Shown: one piece after another, positions 9,171 to 20,000 of the stretch
Layout of the letters: each line of letters begins with the position of its first letter
Numbering within the stretch: position 1 is the stretch's first letter
Assembly (NCBI RefSeq): GCF_001856665.1
Contig: NZ_CP017781.1
Span: forward strand, 3,361,001-3,425,000
Source of the DNA: Rhodobacter xanthinilyticus
GTDB lineage: Bacteria; Pseudomonadota; Alphaproteobacteria; Rhodobacterales; Rhodobacteraceae
Direction: 5' to 3'
Length of the DNA stretch: 64,000 nt
Made by a program: the position numbers and the translations under genes
The notes under the pieces: model-generated
What the model was told of the DNA's origin: nothing
Databases searched by the model: none
Seen by the model: only the letters and a program-made list of their open reading frames with translations

Positions 9171-9935
9171 TCAGGTGTTGTCGCCGGTCTTGCGCGCGCG
9201 ACTTTGCGCGAGGCGATAGCTTTCGCCGTTCATCTCGAGGATGTTGACGTGGTGGGTCAACCGGTCGAGGAGCGCGCCGGTCAGCCGCTCGGTGCCGAAG
9301 GTCTCGGTCCATTCATCGAAGGGCAGATTGCTGGTGATCAGCGTGGCACCGCGCTCGTAGCGCTGGGAGATCATCTCAAAAAGCAGCTCGGCGCCGGTCT
9401 TTGACAGGGGCACGAACCCGAGCTCGTCGATGATCAGCAGCTTGACGGCAGCCATCTGCTTCTGGACGCGCAGCAGCCGACGTTCGTCTCGCGCCTCCAT
9501 CAGCTCGTTGACCAGCGCGGCGGCGGTGGTGAAGCTGACAGACATGCCCTTCTGGCAGGCCGCCAACCCGAGGCCCAAGGCAATGTGGGTCTTGCCGGTT
9601 CCGCTGGGGCCAAGGGCGATCACGTTCTCACGCCGTTCGATCCATTCGCAGCGCGCCAGTTCCAGCACCTGCATCTTGTTCAGCTTCGGGATCGCCTTGA
9701 AGTCGAAGCTGTCGAGGCTTTTGGTGGCCGGGAACTTCGCAGCCTTGATGCGGCGCTCGACCATCCGCCGCTCGCGGTCAATGAGTTCCAGTTCAACGAG
9801 GCGCGACAGGAATTGGACATGGTCCAACCCTTCGGCGGCGCATTGGCGCGCAACCTTCTCGTGTTCCCGCAGGAAGGTGGGCAGCTTCAGCGTCTTCAGA
9901 TGGTGGGCAAGCAGGATCTTCGGAGCCTCGCTCAT
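9171..9935 (-). CDS. istB: IS21 helper ATPase IstB (copy A)
   Basis: A 254-residue AAA+ protein of the DnaC/IstB class that selects target DNA and stimulates IstA. The Walker A motif is GPSGTGKTHIALGLG, Walker B is LLIIDELGFVPLS, and sensor-like ITSNLPFDEW follows. Its start overlaps the istA stop by four bases (ATGA), so translation is coupled. The protein is identical to the copy at 59589-60353. Confidence 0.96.
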   Translation of the reverse strand: MSEAPKILLAHHLKTLKLPTFLREHEKVARQCAAEGLDHVQFLSRLVELELIDRERRMVERRIKAAKFPATKSLDSFDFKAIPKLNKMQVLELARCEWIERRENVIALGPSGTGKTHIALGLGLAACQKGMSVSFTTAAALVNELMEARDERRLLRVQKQMAAVKLLIIDELGFVPLSKTGAELLFEMISQRYERGATLITSNLPFDEWTETFGTERLTGALLDRLTHHVNILEMNGESYRLAQSRARKTGDNT

Positions 9936-11419
9936 TCCGCCGCCTCCGACATCAAGGCCATGTAGCTGGCCGCACGCGTCGTCTCGACGTTCGCCCGCGG
10001 CAGGTAGGGGTAGACATCGAGATCAAGCCTTGGGGGGCGCTTCTCGACCTGGCAAAGCACGAGGTGCTTCACGGCGTCAAAGCCGACCGCGCCCAGCTTC
10101 AGGGCCTTCTTCACGGCGGCATGCAGGTCATCCATGCCAAAGGTCTCAAGCAGCCGCAGCACCTGCACATACTCGCGGCGCCCCATCTTGAGCATGCGCG
10201 CCTCCATCAGGCGGCGCAAAGTCTGGAACTCTTCGGGCAGGTCCCATTCCGCCAGAGGCGCAGCCTGGTCCAAGGCATTGATCTTGCGCTCGATCAGCGG
10301 GAGGTAGTGAACCGGGTCGAAGATCATGTCCTCGCGATCGTAACAGCGCGGGTGTCGGGCGATCACCTCCCCGCGACAGCCGATCACGACCTCATCGACA
10401 TAGCCGCGGATCCAGACATCCTGATGGCCATAGGCGACCGGGACCGAGTAATCGTTGGTGTCATAGCGCACGAGCGACTGCGAGCTGACCCTGCCGCTCG
10501 CTTGGTCGCAGGCGTCGAACGGGGCAGTAGGCAATGGGCGCATCGCCGCCAGATCGCGCTGCAGCCTCTCGCCGATCGTCTCCTTGTGACCCCGAAGAAT
10601 GCGCGTGAGGCGTGCGCAGCACTGCCCTTCAAGGTCGGCGTTGAAGGCGTCCCAACTGGCAAAGTGGGGGATCGGCACCATGTGGTTGCGGCGGGCGTAG
10701 CCGACCATCCCCTCGACAGCGCCCTTGTCGTTCCCCTTCCCGGGCCGACCATAGCGATCCCGAAACAGGTAATGCGACTGCAAGCCGCTGAACAGCGTGG
10801 CGCGGATGCGCGTGCCATCTGGCTGGATCTTCGAGACCAGGCAGCGGTCGTTATCGTAGAGCACCGACTGCGGCACCCCGCCGAAGAAGGCAAAGGCGCG
10901 GACATGCCCGTCTATCCAGGCCTCCGCCGTCGCCGCCGGATAGGCCCGGACGAAATAGGCATCGCTGTGCGGCAGGTCGATGACAAAGAAATGCGCCTTC
11001 TGCTCGACACCGGCGATGACGACGACCGCTTCGCCAAAATCGGCCTGAGCATGGCCCGGCGGATGGGCCAGTGGCACGAACATCTCCCGTGTCCGCCGCT
11101 CACGCTCACGCACGTAATCCTTGACGATCGTATAGCCGCCGGTGAAGCCATGCTCGGCCTGAAGCCGTTCCCATATCCGCTTGGCCGTATGACGCTGCTT
11201 GCGATGCACCGCCTTGTCGGCTTCAAGCCAGGCGTCAATGAACTCGGTGAACCCGTCCAGCTTCGGCCGCCTGATCGGCTTGTCCCGCCGGTAGCCAGGC
11301 GGCACCGAGAAGGCCAACATCTTCTCAACCGTCCCGCGCGAAATGTTGAAATGCTTCGCCGCCGCCCGCGCGCTCATGCCCTCGGCACACGCCAAGCGAA
11401 CCTTCTTGTAAAGTTCCAC
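9932..11419 (-). CDS. istA: IS21 transposase IstA (copy A)
   Basis: A 495-residue DDE transposase. The N-terminal helix-turn-helix (SARAAAKHFNISRGTVEKML) binds the multiple terminal repeats of IS21 elements. The catalytic acids are in HAQADFGEAVV, VLYDNDRCLV and NDKGAVEGMVGYARRN, followed by the Mu-transposase-like C-terminal domain. It is intact and identical in protein sequence to the second copy at 60350-61837. Confidence 0.96.
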   Translation of the reverse strand: MELYKKVRLACAEGMSARAAAKHFNISRGTVEKMLAFSVPPGYRRDKPIRRPKLDGFTEFIDAWLEADKAVHRKQRHTAKRIWERLQAEHGFTGGYTIVKDYVRERERRTREMFVPLAHPPGHAQADFGEAVVVIAGVEQKAHFFVIDLPHSDAYFVRAYPAATAEAWIDGHVRAFAFFGGVPQSVLYDNDRCLVSKIQPDGTRIRATLFSGLQSHYLFRDRYGRPGKGNDKGAVEGMVGYARRNHMVPIPHFASWDAFNADLEGQCCARLTRILRGHKETIGERLQRDLAAMRPLPTAPFDACDQASGRVSSQSLVRYDTNDYSVPVAYGHQDVWIRGYVDEVVIGCRGEVIARHPRCYDREDMIFDPVHYLPLIERKINALDQAAPLAEWDLPEEFQTLRRLMEARMLKMGRREYVQVLRLLETFGMDDLHAAVKKALKLGAVGFDAVKHLVLCQVEKRPPRLDLDVYPYLPRANVETTRAASYMALMSEAAE

Positions 11420-11463
11420 GGTATAAATCTCCCCACCCTCCCTGCTGCCGCAAGAAGGGAAAA

Positions 11464-14004
11464 GTGGCAGGATTTTACTCCGCCCGCAGCGAGACGATCC
11501 CGCCGCTACCGTGGCCTAATTTTGCACCGCCGTTTCCATTCTCCCGCAAGGCGCTGGAGGAAGAGAACGAAGAGGCCGAGGACGGAGAAGTTTCGGTCAA
11601 CATGGCCGAGCTGGCTGGCAGACCCCTGAAAGAATTCCAGAACCGTGTCCGCGATAAGGGAGCCTTGTCTGCCTACAGAGTTGGCTCTGGCAGGTTCCTT
11701 GTCATCGACCGCTCGGCCGCGCCTGCCTTGAAGGTGATGGCGGAGATGCATCGTGCGCCCCGTGGAGAGCGGGCTGCTTTCATCAAGAACCCCCGTCAGA
11801 AAATCACGGCCGCCATCGAACAGGACTTGCGGGATCGTGGTGTGCTGGAAGGTCTCTCCGAAGCCCAGCAGGAGGAGATGATCGAGAAGGTCGCCTTCCC
11901 GACCTTTGTCGAGACCAAGGAGTATTCCGCCCGCGTTACTGGAAAGACCATCTACACGGGTCCCTCGATGGTCGTCACCGAGGGCAGTGGCACAACATGG
12001 CTTCCCGAGGTGTTCGGGGAAAGCGTGGCACGCCTCATCAAGGGACTGCCCATCGAACAGCTGGAGATCATCGAGGAGAAGATCCAGCAAGCCATCAGCG
12101 AGGGCCACGAAAGTATCGAGTACGAGGGCGAGCATATTGCCGCCTCCCCCACGACCGAACGCGCCGTTCGCCGCCAGATCCAGACCCTTATCGAGGAGCA
12201 GGAAGGCAAGCCAGAGATCGACGACATCGAGGCGGAGCCTGCACCCGAACCAGAAGGCGAAAGCACGGGCCCCATCATCCTCGAGGTGAAGGAAAACCTC
12301 GAGCAGGTGCAGTGGCGGGTAAAGGTGGAACCGCGCAAGGCGCTGATCCCTGTCACGCTGCCAGAGAACATCCGCACCCCTCTGAAAAGCCATCAGGTGG
12401 ACAGTTTCAAATGGCAGGTGGAGGCTTGGAAATCAGGTCTGCCTGGCATCCTGAACGCCGACGAACAGGGGCTGGGAAAGACCCTGCAGACGATCTCCTT
12501 CCTTGCCTGGCTGAAAGCCCAGATGGCGCAGAAGGGTGCGAAGCCCAAGGGACCGATCCTGATCGTCGCCCCGACGTCGCTTCTGGAAAACTGGGAACAG
12601 GAAGTCGAACGGCACCTGAGCCCCGGTGGTCTGGGGCATCTCATCAGGCTTTATGGCAGCGGGATTTCATCGCGACGCCGCCATGGTGCCTATGGCAAGG
12701 ATACCCTCGATGGCGAAGAGCATCTCGACCTCGCCTTCATGCATGAAGCCATGGCATCAGGCCTCGGGCACAACTACTGGCTGCTCACGACCTACACGAC
12801 GCTGACGAACTACCAGCACTCACTGGGGGCGGTTCCCTTCTCGGCTCTTGTCTTCGACGAAATTCAGGCATTGAAGAACCCAGGCTCGCTGCGTGCGATT
12901 GCTGGCATGGCGATGAATGCCGATTTCCGCATCGGCCTGACGGGGACACCCATCGAGAACTCCACGACCGACCTCTGGGCGATTCTGGAACAGCTCGCCC
13001 CTGGTCGCCTAGTGCCGCTCACGGAGTTTAGGAAGCTCTACAGCACGCCCGAGGAAGGCCGCCTAAAAGCGCTCTACGACTTCGTATTTGAAGTGAACCA
13101 GGGCTTGCCTCCGATGGCGTTGCGGCGCCTGAAAGAGGACGTGGCCAAGGAACTGCCCTCGAAGACACGGATATTGCATCCACGGTTGATGCCCGATGTG
13201 CAGGCGGAGGCTTATGAACGAGCACGGGACAAACTGGCAACGGGGACACAAGGGGCAGCGCTCAAGATGCTGCATCACATTCGCTCGGTCTCGGTTCACC
13301 CTGCCATCACCGCCATCGAAAATGCAGACGAATTCATCGACCTTTCGGGGCGCTTGAAAGCCTGCTTCGAGATCATCGACGGCATCCATGCCTGCAAGGA
13401 GCGGGTGTTGGTCTTCATCGAACACATCCAGATGCAGTATCGCTTCATCGAGCTTTTGAAGATGCGATACGGTCTAAGGCATATCGACCTGATCAACGGA
13501 TCGACACCTGTCCACAAACGGCAGGACATCGTGAACCGCTTCCAGAAGCATCTTGAACATGATCAGGGCTTCGATGTCCTTGTTCTGGGTCCAAAGGCAG
13601 CAGGCACCGGCCTGACCCTGACGGCTGCCACACATGTTATTCACCTGAGCCGCTGGTGGAACCCGGCGGTTGAAGAGCAGTGCAACGACAGGGTCCACCG
13701 GATTGGTCAGAAGAAAGAAGTCACAGTTCACGTTCCGATGGCGATCCACGGGGACTTCCGAGAGAAGAGCTTTGACTGCCTGCTGCACAGCTTGATGACA
13801 CGGAAGCGGAAGCTTGCCTCAGCCGCCCTATGGCCCATGGGAGATACCGACGCAGACGCCGAACAACTCCAGAGGATGCTGGCGGAAGAGGTCAAATCCA
13901 CGGATGCAGGCGATCCTGTCCAATCAGCAATTAAGCGAACCTTCGAGCGGGATCAGTCGCCGATGCCAGAACAACTCGATGACCAGAGTTACAGGTATGA
14001 ATAG
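11464..14004 (+). CDS. SNF2-family helicase, N-terminus replaced by IS21 end
   Basis: The native sequence begins at 11539 (FSRKALEEENEEAED), so the original N-terminus was removed by IS21. The open frame uses an ATG inside the IS end at 11464, adding about 25 foreign residues; the first native ATG is at 11602. Counting from 11464, the SF2 motifs are complete: DEQGLGKT at 333-340, DEIQ from 465, LTGTPIENS, and a helicase C-domain with AGTGLTLTAATHVIHLSRWW and DRVHRIGQ. It would be an ATP-driven DNA translocase. The upstream 300 residues are acidic and helical with no recognised domain. It is followed after 44 bases by a GIY-YIG nuclease gene. Whether the truncated protein works is unknown. Confidence 0.82.
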   Translation: MAGFYSARSETIPPLPWPNFAPPFPFSRKALEEENEEAEDGEVSVNMAELAGRPLKEFQNRVRDKGALSAYRVGSGRFLVIDRSAAPALKVMAEMHRAPRGERAAFIKNPRQKITAAIEQDLRDRGVLEGLSEAQQEEMIEKVAFPTFVETKEYSARVTGKTIYTGPSMVVTEGSGTTWLPEVFGESVARLIKGLPIEQLEIIEEKIQQAISEGHESIEYEGEHIAASPTTERAVRRQIQTLIEEQEGKPEIDDIEAEPAPEPEGESTGPIILEVKENLEQVQWRVKVEPRKALIPVTLPENIRTPLKSHQVDSFKWQVEAWKSGLPGILNADEQGLGKTLQTISFLAWLKAQMAQKGAKPKGPILIVAPTSLLENWEQEVERHLSPGGLGHLIRLYGSGISSRRRHGAYGKDTLDGEEHLDLAFMHEAMASGLGHNYWLLTTYTTLTNYQHSLGAVPFSALVFDEIQALKNPGSLRAIAGMAMNADFRIGLTGTPIENSTTDLWAILEQLAPGRLVPLTEFRKLYSTPEEGRLKALYDFVFEVNQGLPPMALRRLKEDVAKELPSKTRILHPRLMPDVQAEAYERARDKLATGTQGAALKMLHHIRSVSVHPAITAIENADEFIDLSGRLKACFEIIDGIHACKERVLVFIEHIQMQYRFIELLKMRYGLRHIDLINGSTPVHKRQDIVNRFQKHLEHDQGFDVLVLGPKAAGTGLTLTAATHVIHLSRWWNPAVEEQCNDRVHRIGQKKEVTVHVPMAIHGDFREKSFDCLLHSLMTRKRKLASAALWPMGDTDADAEQLQRMLAEEVKSTDAGDPVQSAIKRTFERDQSPMPEQLDDQSYRYE

Positions 14005-14048
14005 CGCGACGCGAAACCCATGATGGAACAAGTCGCATAAAGAACGCC

Positions 14049-15044
14049 GTGAACTGGTTCAGGAAGGCAAATCGTTTGAATAAACCTCGCTCGATCAACA
14101 TCTTCCTCCTCGACGGTGATCCAAACGGCATCCGGGTGGCCCAGATCATGATGTCGACGATCCAGGCTATCGCTTTCCGTCGCAACAAGCTGGGTGACGT
14201 GCGCAAGACTTTCCCCGAAATCGAACGGCCGGGCGTGTACATCCTGATTGGCGAGGACGAGAGCGAACCAGACCGGCAGCTGGCATATATCGGGGAATCC
14301 GAGGGCGTCGGTGATCGACTTGCGTACCACAACTCGAACGAAAAAGGGACTGATGCCAAGGCGTTCTGGACGGACACGGTGGTTCTGATCAGCAAGGACG
14401 AGAACCTAACCAAGAGCCATGCAAGATATGTCGAGGCCTGCCTGATCCGTGGTGCCGGGTCCAACCCGCGCTGGTCACTGCCCAATATCAAGCGCCCGCA
14501 CGAGACTGCAGGCAAACTTCCCTTGCCCGACCGAGCAGCGATGGACGAATTCGTGGACCAGACGAAAACGCTGGTCGGAGCGCTCGGCTGGGATCTATTT
14601 CGCGAGATGCGCGGACGTCCAGTCGCTTCTCAAGGCGCGCCCCAGTCTGGTGCCGCGCCGTCTAGCGGTCTGCGCTTCTTCTTTCGTGGCGAAGGCTTCG
14701 CCGCCGAAATGGAGCTTGGGGCCTCCGGCGACTTCGTGGTTCTTGCAGGGTCTCATGCCCGGATCAGGACAACGACCACGATACCGCGCAGCACCAGCTC
14801 GCTGCGCAAAACGTTGGTCGACTCCGGGGTGCTGAGGCAGGAACAAGATTTTCTCGTATTCACAAGCGATTACAGCTTTCCATCTGCGTCAGCAGCCGCA
14901 GCGACTGTAATAGGGGCGAGCGCAAACGGTCGAATCCTTTGGAAGCTGCCTGATGGGAAGGCCTATGCGGACTGGGAAGCAAGTCAGGGCAGCACGCCTG
15001 ACGATGGGAGAGAAACGGAAGACCGAGGTGAATATCTCACCTGA
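14049..15044 (+). CDS. GIY-YIG nuclease with DUF4357-like domain
   Basis: 331 residues from a GTG start; a TTG at 14075 is an alternative. After an N-terminal beta segment, the GIY-YIG fold shows RPGVYILIGEDE and RQLAYIGESEGVGDRL, then the helix with HARYVEACLIR. The C-terminal half has SGLRFFFRGEGFAAEMELG and FVVLAGSHARI, typical of DUF4357 domains attached to such nucleases. It lies 44 bases downstream of the SNF2 helicase, so the two probably form a unit. Helicase-nuclease pairs of this kind occur in defence islands, but a defence role here is inference. Confidence 0.8.
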   Translation: MNWFRKANRLNKPRSINIFLLDGDPNGIRVAQIMMSTIQAIAFRRNKLGDVRKTFPEIERPGVYILIGEDESEPDRQLAYIGESEGVGDRLAYHNSNEKGTDAKAFWTDTVVLISKDENLTKSHARYVEACLIRGAGSNPRWSLPNIKRPHETAGKLPLPDRAAMDEFVDQTKTLVGALGWDLFREMRGRPVASQGAPQSGAAPSSGLRFFFRGEGFAAEMELGASGDFVVLAGSHARIRTTTTIPRSTSSLRKTLVDSGVLRQEQDFLVFTSDYSFPSASAAAATVIGASANGRILWKLPDGKAYADWEASQGSTPDDGRETEDRGEYLT

Positions 15045-15084
15045 TTAACAGTGTCCGGCTTCACACGAAGGGCCCGTCGCGAGG

Positions 15085-17007
15085 TCAGTAATCGGTCTCG
15101 ACGTATAACCCAGCGCAGTCGTAGGCGACAGCAGCGGCCGTCGCCCCGTTGTTGAGGAAGAGCCGCGGCGACAGAAACTGCGTCGCGGCGGGCAGGTCGG
15201 CGGTGATTTCCTGCTCGAAGACCGCGCCAGAGACCTCGTCGACGACGCGCACCCAGACAGAGCTTCCGTTCGGCGGCGCGGCGATGAACAGGGTCAGTAC
15301 GCCACCGGTGGCGATGGCGAAGGACGCGCCCATGTCCGAAAGCGTCGGCGCCCCGGTGCCGTCGTTTGCGACCAGTTGCCATCGTGTGTGCGTGCCGCGC
15401 TGGAAGCCGATACCGATGCAGTTGATGACGGCGGCCAGCGTCAGGGTGGTGGCCAGCGCGGCAGTGGAGCCGTAGAGGCCGAAGAACCCCATGCCGGTCG
15501 CCTGCAGGGTTGTGAGCGAGAGCCGCGTCACGAAGGTCCAGCCGCCGAGGCCCGCCGCATTGCCGCGCCAGCAGGCCCAGCCTGCAGAACGCTGGTCGGC
15601 GACCGAGTCCACGACTGCCGCAGAGGTCAGGCGCCAGCGCCGCATGCTGGCGGCGAGGTTCGTCGCGGCGAGCGTGGGCGTCGAAACTGTGCCGACCGAA
15701 GTGATCGGCAGGCCTTCGGTGGTCACCGTCGTGCCGGTCGAGGGCGACCAGTTCGCGATGCGGTTCACCCCGAAGTGGGGTTGGAGCGGGAAGTCCCGTC
15801 CCGAGGGGCGCATCACGTCGATCCATGGCGCCCCGGCGCGGTTGCGGGCGTAGACCGATGCCTTCCCTGCAGGCGGCGGGCTTGGCGCTGCGGCCAGCCC
15901 TGGCAGAACGGTCGGCTGCGGCAGTTCTATCTGGCCACTCGCGCGGTCGATGCGGATCGCGTCGAAGAAGGCGGATCCGTCCGGGCTGACCTTGAAGCTG
16001 AAGTCGTCATTGCCCAAGAGGCCGATCAGCGCGCGGGCCGAAAACCCGGTCTTGAAGGCGAAGGCCGCGTCGTTCCCGGCGGCCGCCTTGTTGACGGTCG
16101 CTTCGATCCCTGCGCCCGCATTGTTCAGAAGGACGGCTGGGGTGTTGACCGACATCCGGTTGTAGCTGTCGGCCGTGGCCCCGCCGAGGCCCAATAGCTG
16201 CGCGGTCAGGTTGGCCTGAGGCATGCCGACCTGCGTGACGGCATTGGCGAAGGTGACGGTGGGCGTGTTCACCACTGTCGTGCCACCCGCTCCGGCGGTG
16301 GCCGAGCCGATGTTCACGACAGTGGTCGAGCCGGAGGCACCGCCGGTGCCGATGTTCACGGTCTTGGTCACGCCCGTGGTCGTGGCGCCGGTGCCCACCC
16401 CGTAGGTCGCGGTCGTCGTCGCAGTACCGATGGTGGCGCTGGCGGCCGATACGGTGACTGTGCCCGAGGCGGTCAACGTGCCGGAGAAGGTCTTGTTCCC
16501 GGTGAAGGTCTGCGTGCCTGCGAGGATCGCCAGTTCGGAGGATGTGTTTGGCAGCGTGAAGCTGCGCGTTGTCACGGCACTGATCCCCGCCAGCGAGAAG
16601 GTCGCCTTCTTCGTCGGGTCCGCGTCGTTGACCAGGCTGAACACCGCGTCCGAGACGTCGCGTGGCTCGCCGACCACTTCCCAGGCGCTGCCTGTCCAGA
16701 CGAGGAACAGGCCTTCCGCCGCGACCCAGACCAACCAGCCGGTGCGAGGGACGAGGCGGATCCACGCGCCGTCCACCCAGAAGGCGATGTTCAGGTCCCA
16801 CCCCGCCCAGAGGCCGCTCGCGCCCGATGCCACAAGGTGCCGGTTTCCATCGGCCGGGCTGGCCGGGGGGGCAGTGCGCGTGCGGTCGAGGACCGACAGC
16901 TGCACCATCGCGTCGAGCAGGCGCAGCGCCTCGTTGTGGGTGACATGCTTCTGCGCCTGCGCCGCCAGAAGGTAAGGCAGGCCCAGATGGGTCGTGGTGT
17001 CGGACAT
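15085..17007 (-). CDS. tail fibre/tail tip protein with DUF2793 N-terminus
   Basis: 640 residues. Residues 1 to about 115 match DUF2793 (HLGLPYLLAAQAQKHVTHNE, LLDAMVQLSVLDR, GNRHLVASGASGLWAGWD), a domain found at the start of Rhodobacteraceae phage and GTA-associated fibre proteins. The middle is a low-complexity Thr/Val/Gly-rich repeat region typical of trimeric beta-structured fibres. The C-terminal part probably binds the host surface. It is the last gene of the late operon, 21 bases after the TIM-barrel protein. The receptor is unknown. Confidence 0.8.
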   Translation of the reverse strand: MSDTTTHLGLPYLLAAQAQKHVTHNEALRLLDAMVQLSVLDRTRTAPPASPADGNRHLVASGASGLWAGWDLNIAFWVDGAWIRLVPRTGWLVWVAAEGLFLVWTGSAWEVVGEPRDVSDAVFSLVNDADPTKKATFSLAGISAVTTRSFTLPNTSSELAILAGTQTFTGNKTFSGTLTASGTVTVSAASATIGTATTTATYGVGTGATTTGVTKTVNIGTGGASGSTTVVNIGSATAGAGGTTVVNTPTVTFANAVTQVGMPQANLTAQLLGLGGATADSYNRMSVNTPAVLLNNAGAGIEATVNKAAAGNDAAFAFKTGFSARALIGLLGNDDFSFKVSPDGSAFFDAIRIDRASGQIELPQPTVLPGLAAAPSPPPAGKASVYARNRAGAPWIDVMRPSGRDFPLQPHFGVNRIANWSPSTGTTVTTEGLPITSVGTVSTPTLAATNLAASMRRWRLTSAAVVDSVADQRSAGWACWRGNAAGLGGWTFVTRLSLTTLQATGMGFFGLYGSTAALATTLTLAAVINCIGIGFQRGTHTRWQLVANDGTGAPTLSDMGASFAIATGGVLTLFIAAPPNGSSVWVRVVDEVSGAVFEQEITADLPAATQFLSPRLFLNNGATAAAVAYDCAGLYVETDY

Positions 17008-17028
17008 GGGGCTTCCCGTGAGTTGGGA

Positions 17029-20000
17029 TCAGAATTGCAGCGTGACCGCGGCGGGTGTGCCGCGGCCGAGGCGGTTCGAGATCTGGTGGATGCGGATCGC
17101 CAGCGTCTGGCCGGGCTCGAGCGGCGTGCCCCAATCGGCTGTCTGCTGGGCGGCGGTGTAGAGGACGGAGGTCGTGGAGCTGGTCAGGGTGCGCTTGATG
17201 GTCGTCCCGTCGAGGATCTGCACATCGTAGCTTTCCAGGTCCTCGGCCAGCGGCACCTCGACCTGTTCCCAGGCATCCGCGACCAGCGCGCGGGACCGGC
17301 GCGTCCAGCGGATGGTGAGATCGCCGGTGCTGCGCGCTGTTCGCCACGGCTGCTCGACATGCACTGGCGCGAAAGGCACGAGGCCCCGCCCGGTCGGCGT
17401 GAAGCCTAGCGCGGCATAGCTTGCATCGCCCACCGCCCTCGCAGCCGGGCCCACGCGCCAGTTCCAAGGCAGACCAAGGTCGGCTTCGGCGATGGGCAGC
17501 AATGACAGCGCGGTGTCCAAGACCACGACTCGCGCTCCTGCTGGGGCCGGGTTGCCGATGGCATGTTCTGTCCCACGCTGGCCTCGCAACATGCGGGTCA
17601 GGCGGTACCGGCCGGGGGCGATCAGCTCGGCCGCACCTGCCTGGACGATCTCCCACACCCCTGCTGCGGACTCGACGCCGAGTGCGTTCGCTCCGCCGAA
17701 CAGCGCGACATCCGTTACGCTTTCCAGCGTTCCAAACAGCAGATCGACCACCAGCGCGTTGCCGAGATCGAAGCGCGAGGTCGGCCCCGGATAGAGGTCG
17801 AAGGCCAGCGTGCCAAGCCGCGCCCGACTGCCGAAGGTCGTCAGCAACGCGAACCCGTCTGTCGAGGCGCTGCGGAATACCGCGATCTCGCCCGGCCAGG
17901 GGCTGGCATGGGCAGCGATCAGGGGGCGATGGGCGGGCTGGTCCTCGCTGATTTGCGGCAGGTCCAGCATCACCGCCTCCGGTGTGCCGAAGGCGACGGG
18001 GCTGGCGAGCGACGCGGGCCGCGGATCGCCGGGCGGCAGATCGTAGGCGGCGCGGTTCTGGCGCACCGCCTCAACGCCCCGCGCCTCGGCATCGGCGACG
18101 GATACCAGCCGGAACTCGACCTCCCGGCCGTCATGCGCAAGCCGGATGACGTCAGCCGGATCGAGGGCGAGGCGCGAGGGCGGCAGCCGAAAGGTGGCGC
18201 TTTCCCGACCGATCCAGGCTTCCATCAGCGCGCGGCGGCAACGGCGTTCAGCCTCCTCGGGCGGGATCGCCATCGGGAAGGACTCGGACGCGATGCGGGT
18301 GGTGTCGACGGTGATGCGGCGGGCTTCGACAAGAGCCGCGTCATAGTCCTCATCCGCCCGCGCGACCTGCCATTTCAGCGCCTGCGGCAGTTCGGTCTCC
18401 TGACCACGGGTCAGCTCAATGGCCTCGCCCTCACGACTGGCTACCAGATCGTCGATGGCCAGCGTGGCGACCGAGGCGCGGCCGCGCATGACGAAACGGA
18501 TCACGCCTTCGGTCTCGATGGCGTCGAAGCCAAAGTGGCGGGCCAGCGTGGAAATCGACGCCCGGGGGCTTTCAAGGGCGCCGATCACATAGCCCTCGAC
18601 CGCGCCCCAGAGGCCAGCGACGTCGATCAGGCCTTCGGCCAGCCCGGCGCGCAGGCAGAGGTGGCGCACGAGAGCCGCCAGCGACACCGCGCCGAGCCTG
18701 CCGGTCAGCCAGTGGCCGAGCCGCCAGTTCGGCCCGTCCGTCCAGACGCCGGTCAGTTCGGGGAAGAAGGGATAGGGACGCGCATCCCAGGTCCAGGCGG
18801 CGCATTCCGGAACATGGACCATCCGGCCGCCGTAGATGGCCGACACGGGATTATTGGCCGGAGTTCCCCACCAGAGATAGCTGGCTTCCAAATAGGCACG
18901 CTGAATGGCATCGTCGCGCCAGCCACGCGAGAACCAGGGCGTGAAGCTCTCCGACGACTTCGGGTCGAAGAAGACGTTCGGCTCGTTCGTTCCCCGGTCG
19001 ATGGCGGGGCATCCCAGTTCGGTGAACCACACGGGCTTCGACTGCGGCACCCATGCGGTGGGCGTGCCACTCTCGAACCCGCCCGGGCGGTTGAAATGGG
19101 CATTCGACCACCAAGCGCGCAGATCCTTGTAGCGGAACACCCACGGTTTGCCCGACGCTCCATCGGTGATCGGTGTGCGCAGTTGCGCCGACCGGTCGGC
19201 GGTGCTGGCGTAGAACCAGTCGAAGCCCTCGCCACCGGCGATGTTGGCCTGCAGATAACCCCTGTCATGGATGGCGGGCCAGTCTTCCAGCGCATCGGCA
19301 TGGTCGAAGCCGTCGCGCCAGTCGGAGAGCGGCATGTAATTGTCGATGCCGATGAAATCGACATTCGCATCCGACCAGAGCGGGTCGAGGTGGAAGAACA
19401 CATCCCCGGTCCCATCACCCGGCTGGTGGCCGAAGTACTCCGACCAGTCGGAGGCGTAGCCCACCTTGGTGCCAGCGCCGAGGATCGTCTTCACTTCCGC
19501 CGACAGCGCCTTGAAGGCGGTGACGGCCGGATAGGCGCTGGTGCTCGACCGGATCGTGGTTAGCCCGCGCATCTCGGTGCCGATCAGGAAGGCATCGACC
19601 CCGCCCGCTACCCCGCAGAGATGGGCGTAGTGCAGGATCATCCGCCGCAGGCCCCAGTCACCCGCAGGGCCGGTCCAGCTGACGGTGTCGCCCGACACCG
19701 CGAACTGCGCCGGTGTGGCCGCCCCGAAAAAGCTGGAGACCTGCGTGGCAGCGGCGGCGGTCTTGTCGGCGGTCCCCGCAAAGCCTGCCGCCGGGGAACA
19801 GGTGATCCGCCCGCGCCACGGGAAGGATGGCTGGCCCGGCGTGGTGGCGTTTGCGCTGTAGGGGTTCGGCAGCGTGTTGCCGGGCGGCACGTCCATCAGC
19901 AGGAAAGGATAGAAGGTGACACGCAGCCCGCGCGCCTTCATCTCGCGGATCGCCTGTACCACCGCGAAGTCGGCGGGCGTGCCGCCATAGACCGGACGGT

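Larger units (their letters stand above)
9006..11538 (-). mobile_element. IS21-family element, copy A
   Basis: A 2,533-base IS with ends TGTCAACGGCGGAGTAAAAT and, inverted, TGGAAACGGCGGTGCAAAAT. It encodes istA and istB on the minus strand. A second copy starts 50,418 bases downstream in the same orientation with the same length. Flanks here are ...AGCCGGCT on the left and TTCTCCCG on the right, so there is no target duplication. It separates the resolvase remnant from a truncated helicase, which suggests recombination or deletion at this copy. Confidence 0.92.

Noticed and set aside
10064..11629. 521-residue plus-strand frame opposite istA, repeated at 60482-62092
   Set aside because: Antisense of the IS21 transposase; present in both copies only because the IS is duplicated.
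17563..19563. 666-residue plus-strand frame opposite the TIM-barrel protein
   Set aside because: Antisense reading of a well-supported phage gene; Arg/Gly/Ala/His-rich composition typical of shadows.
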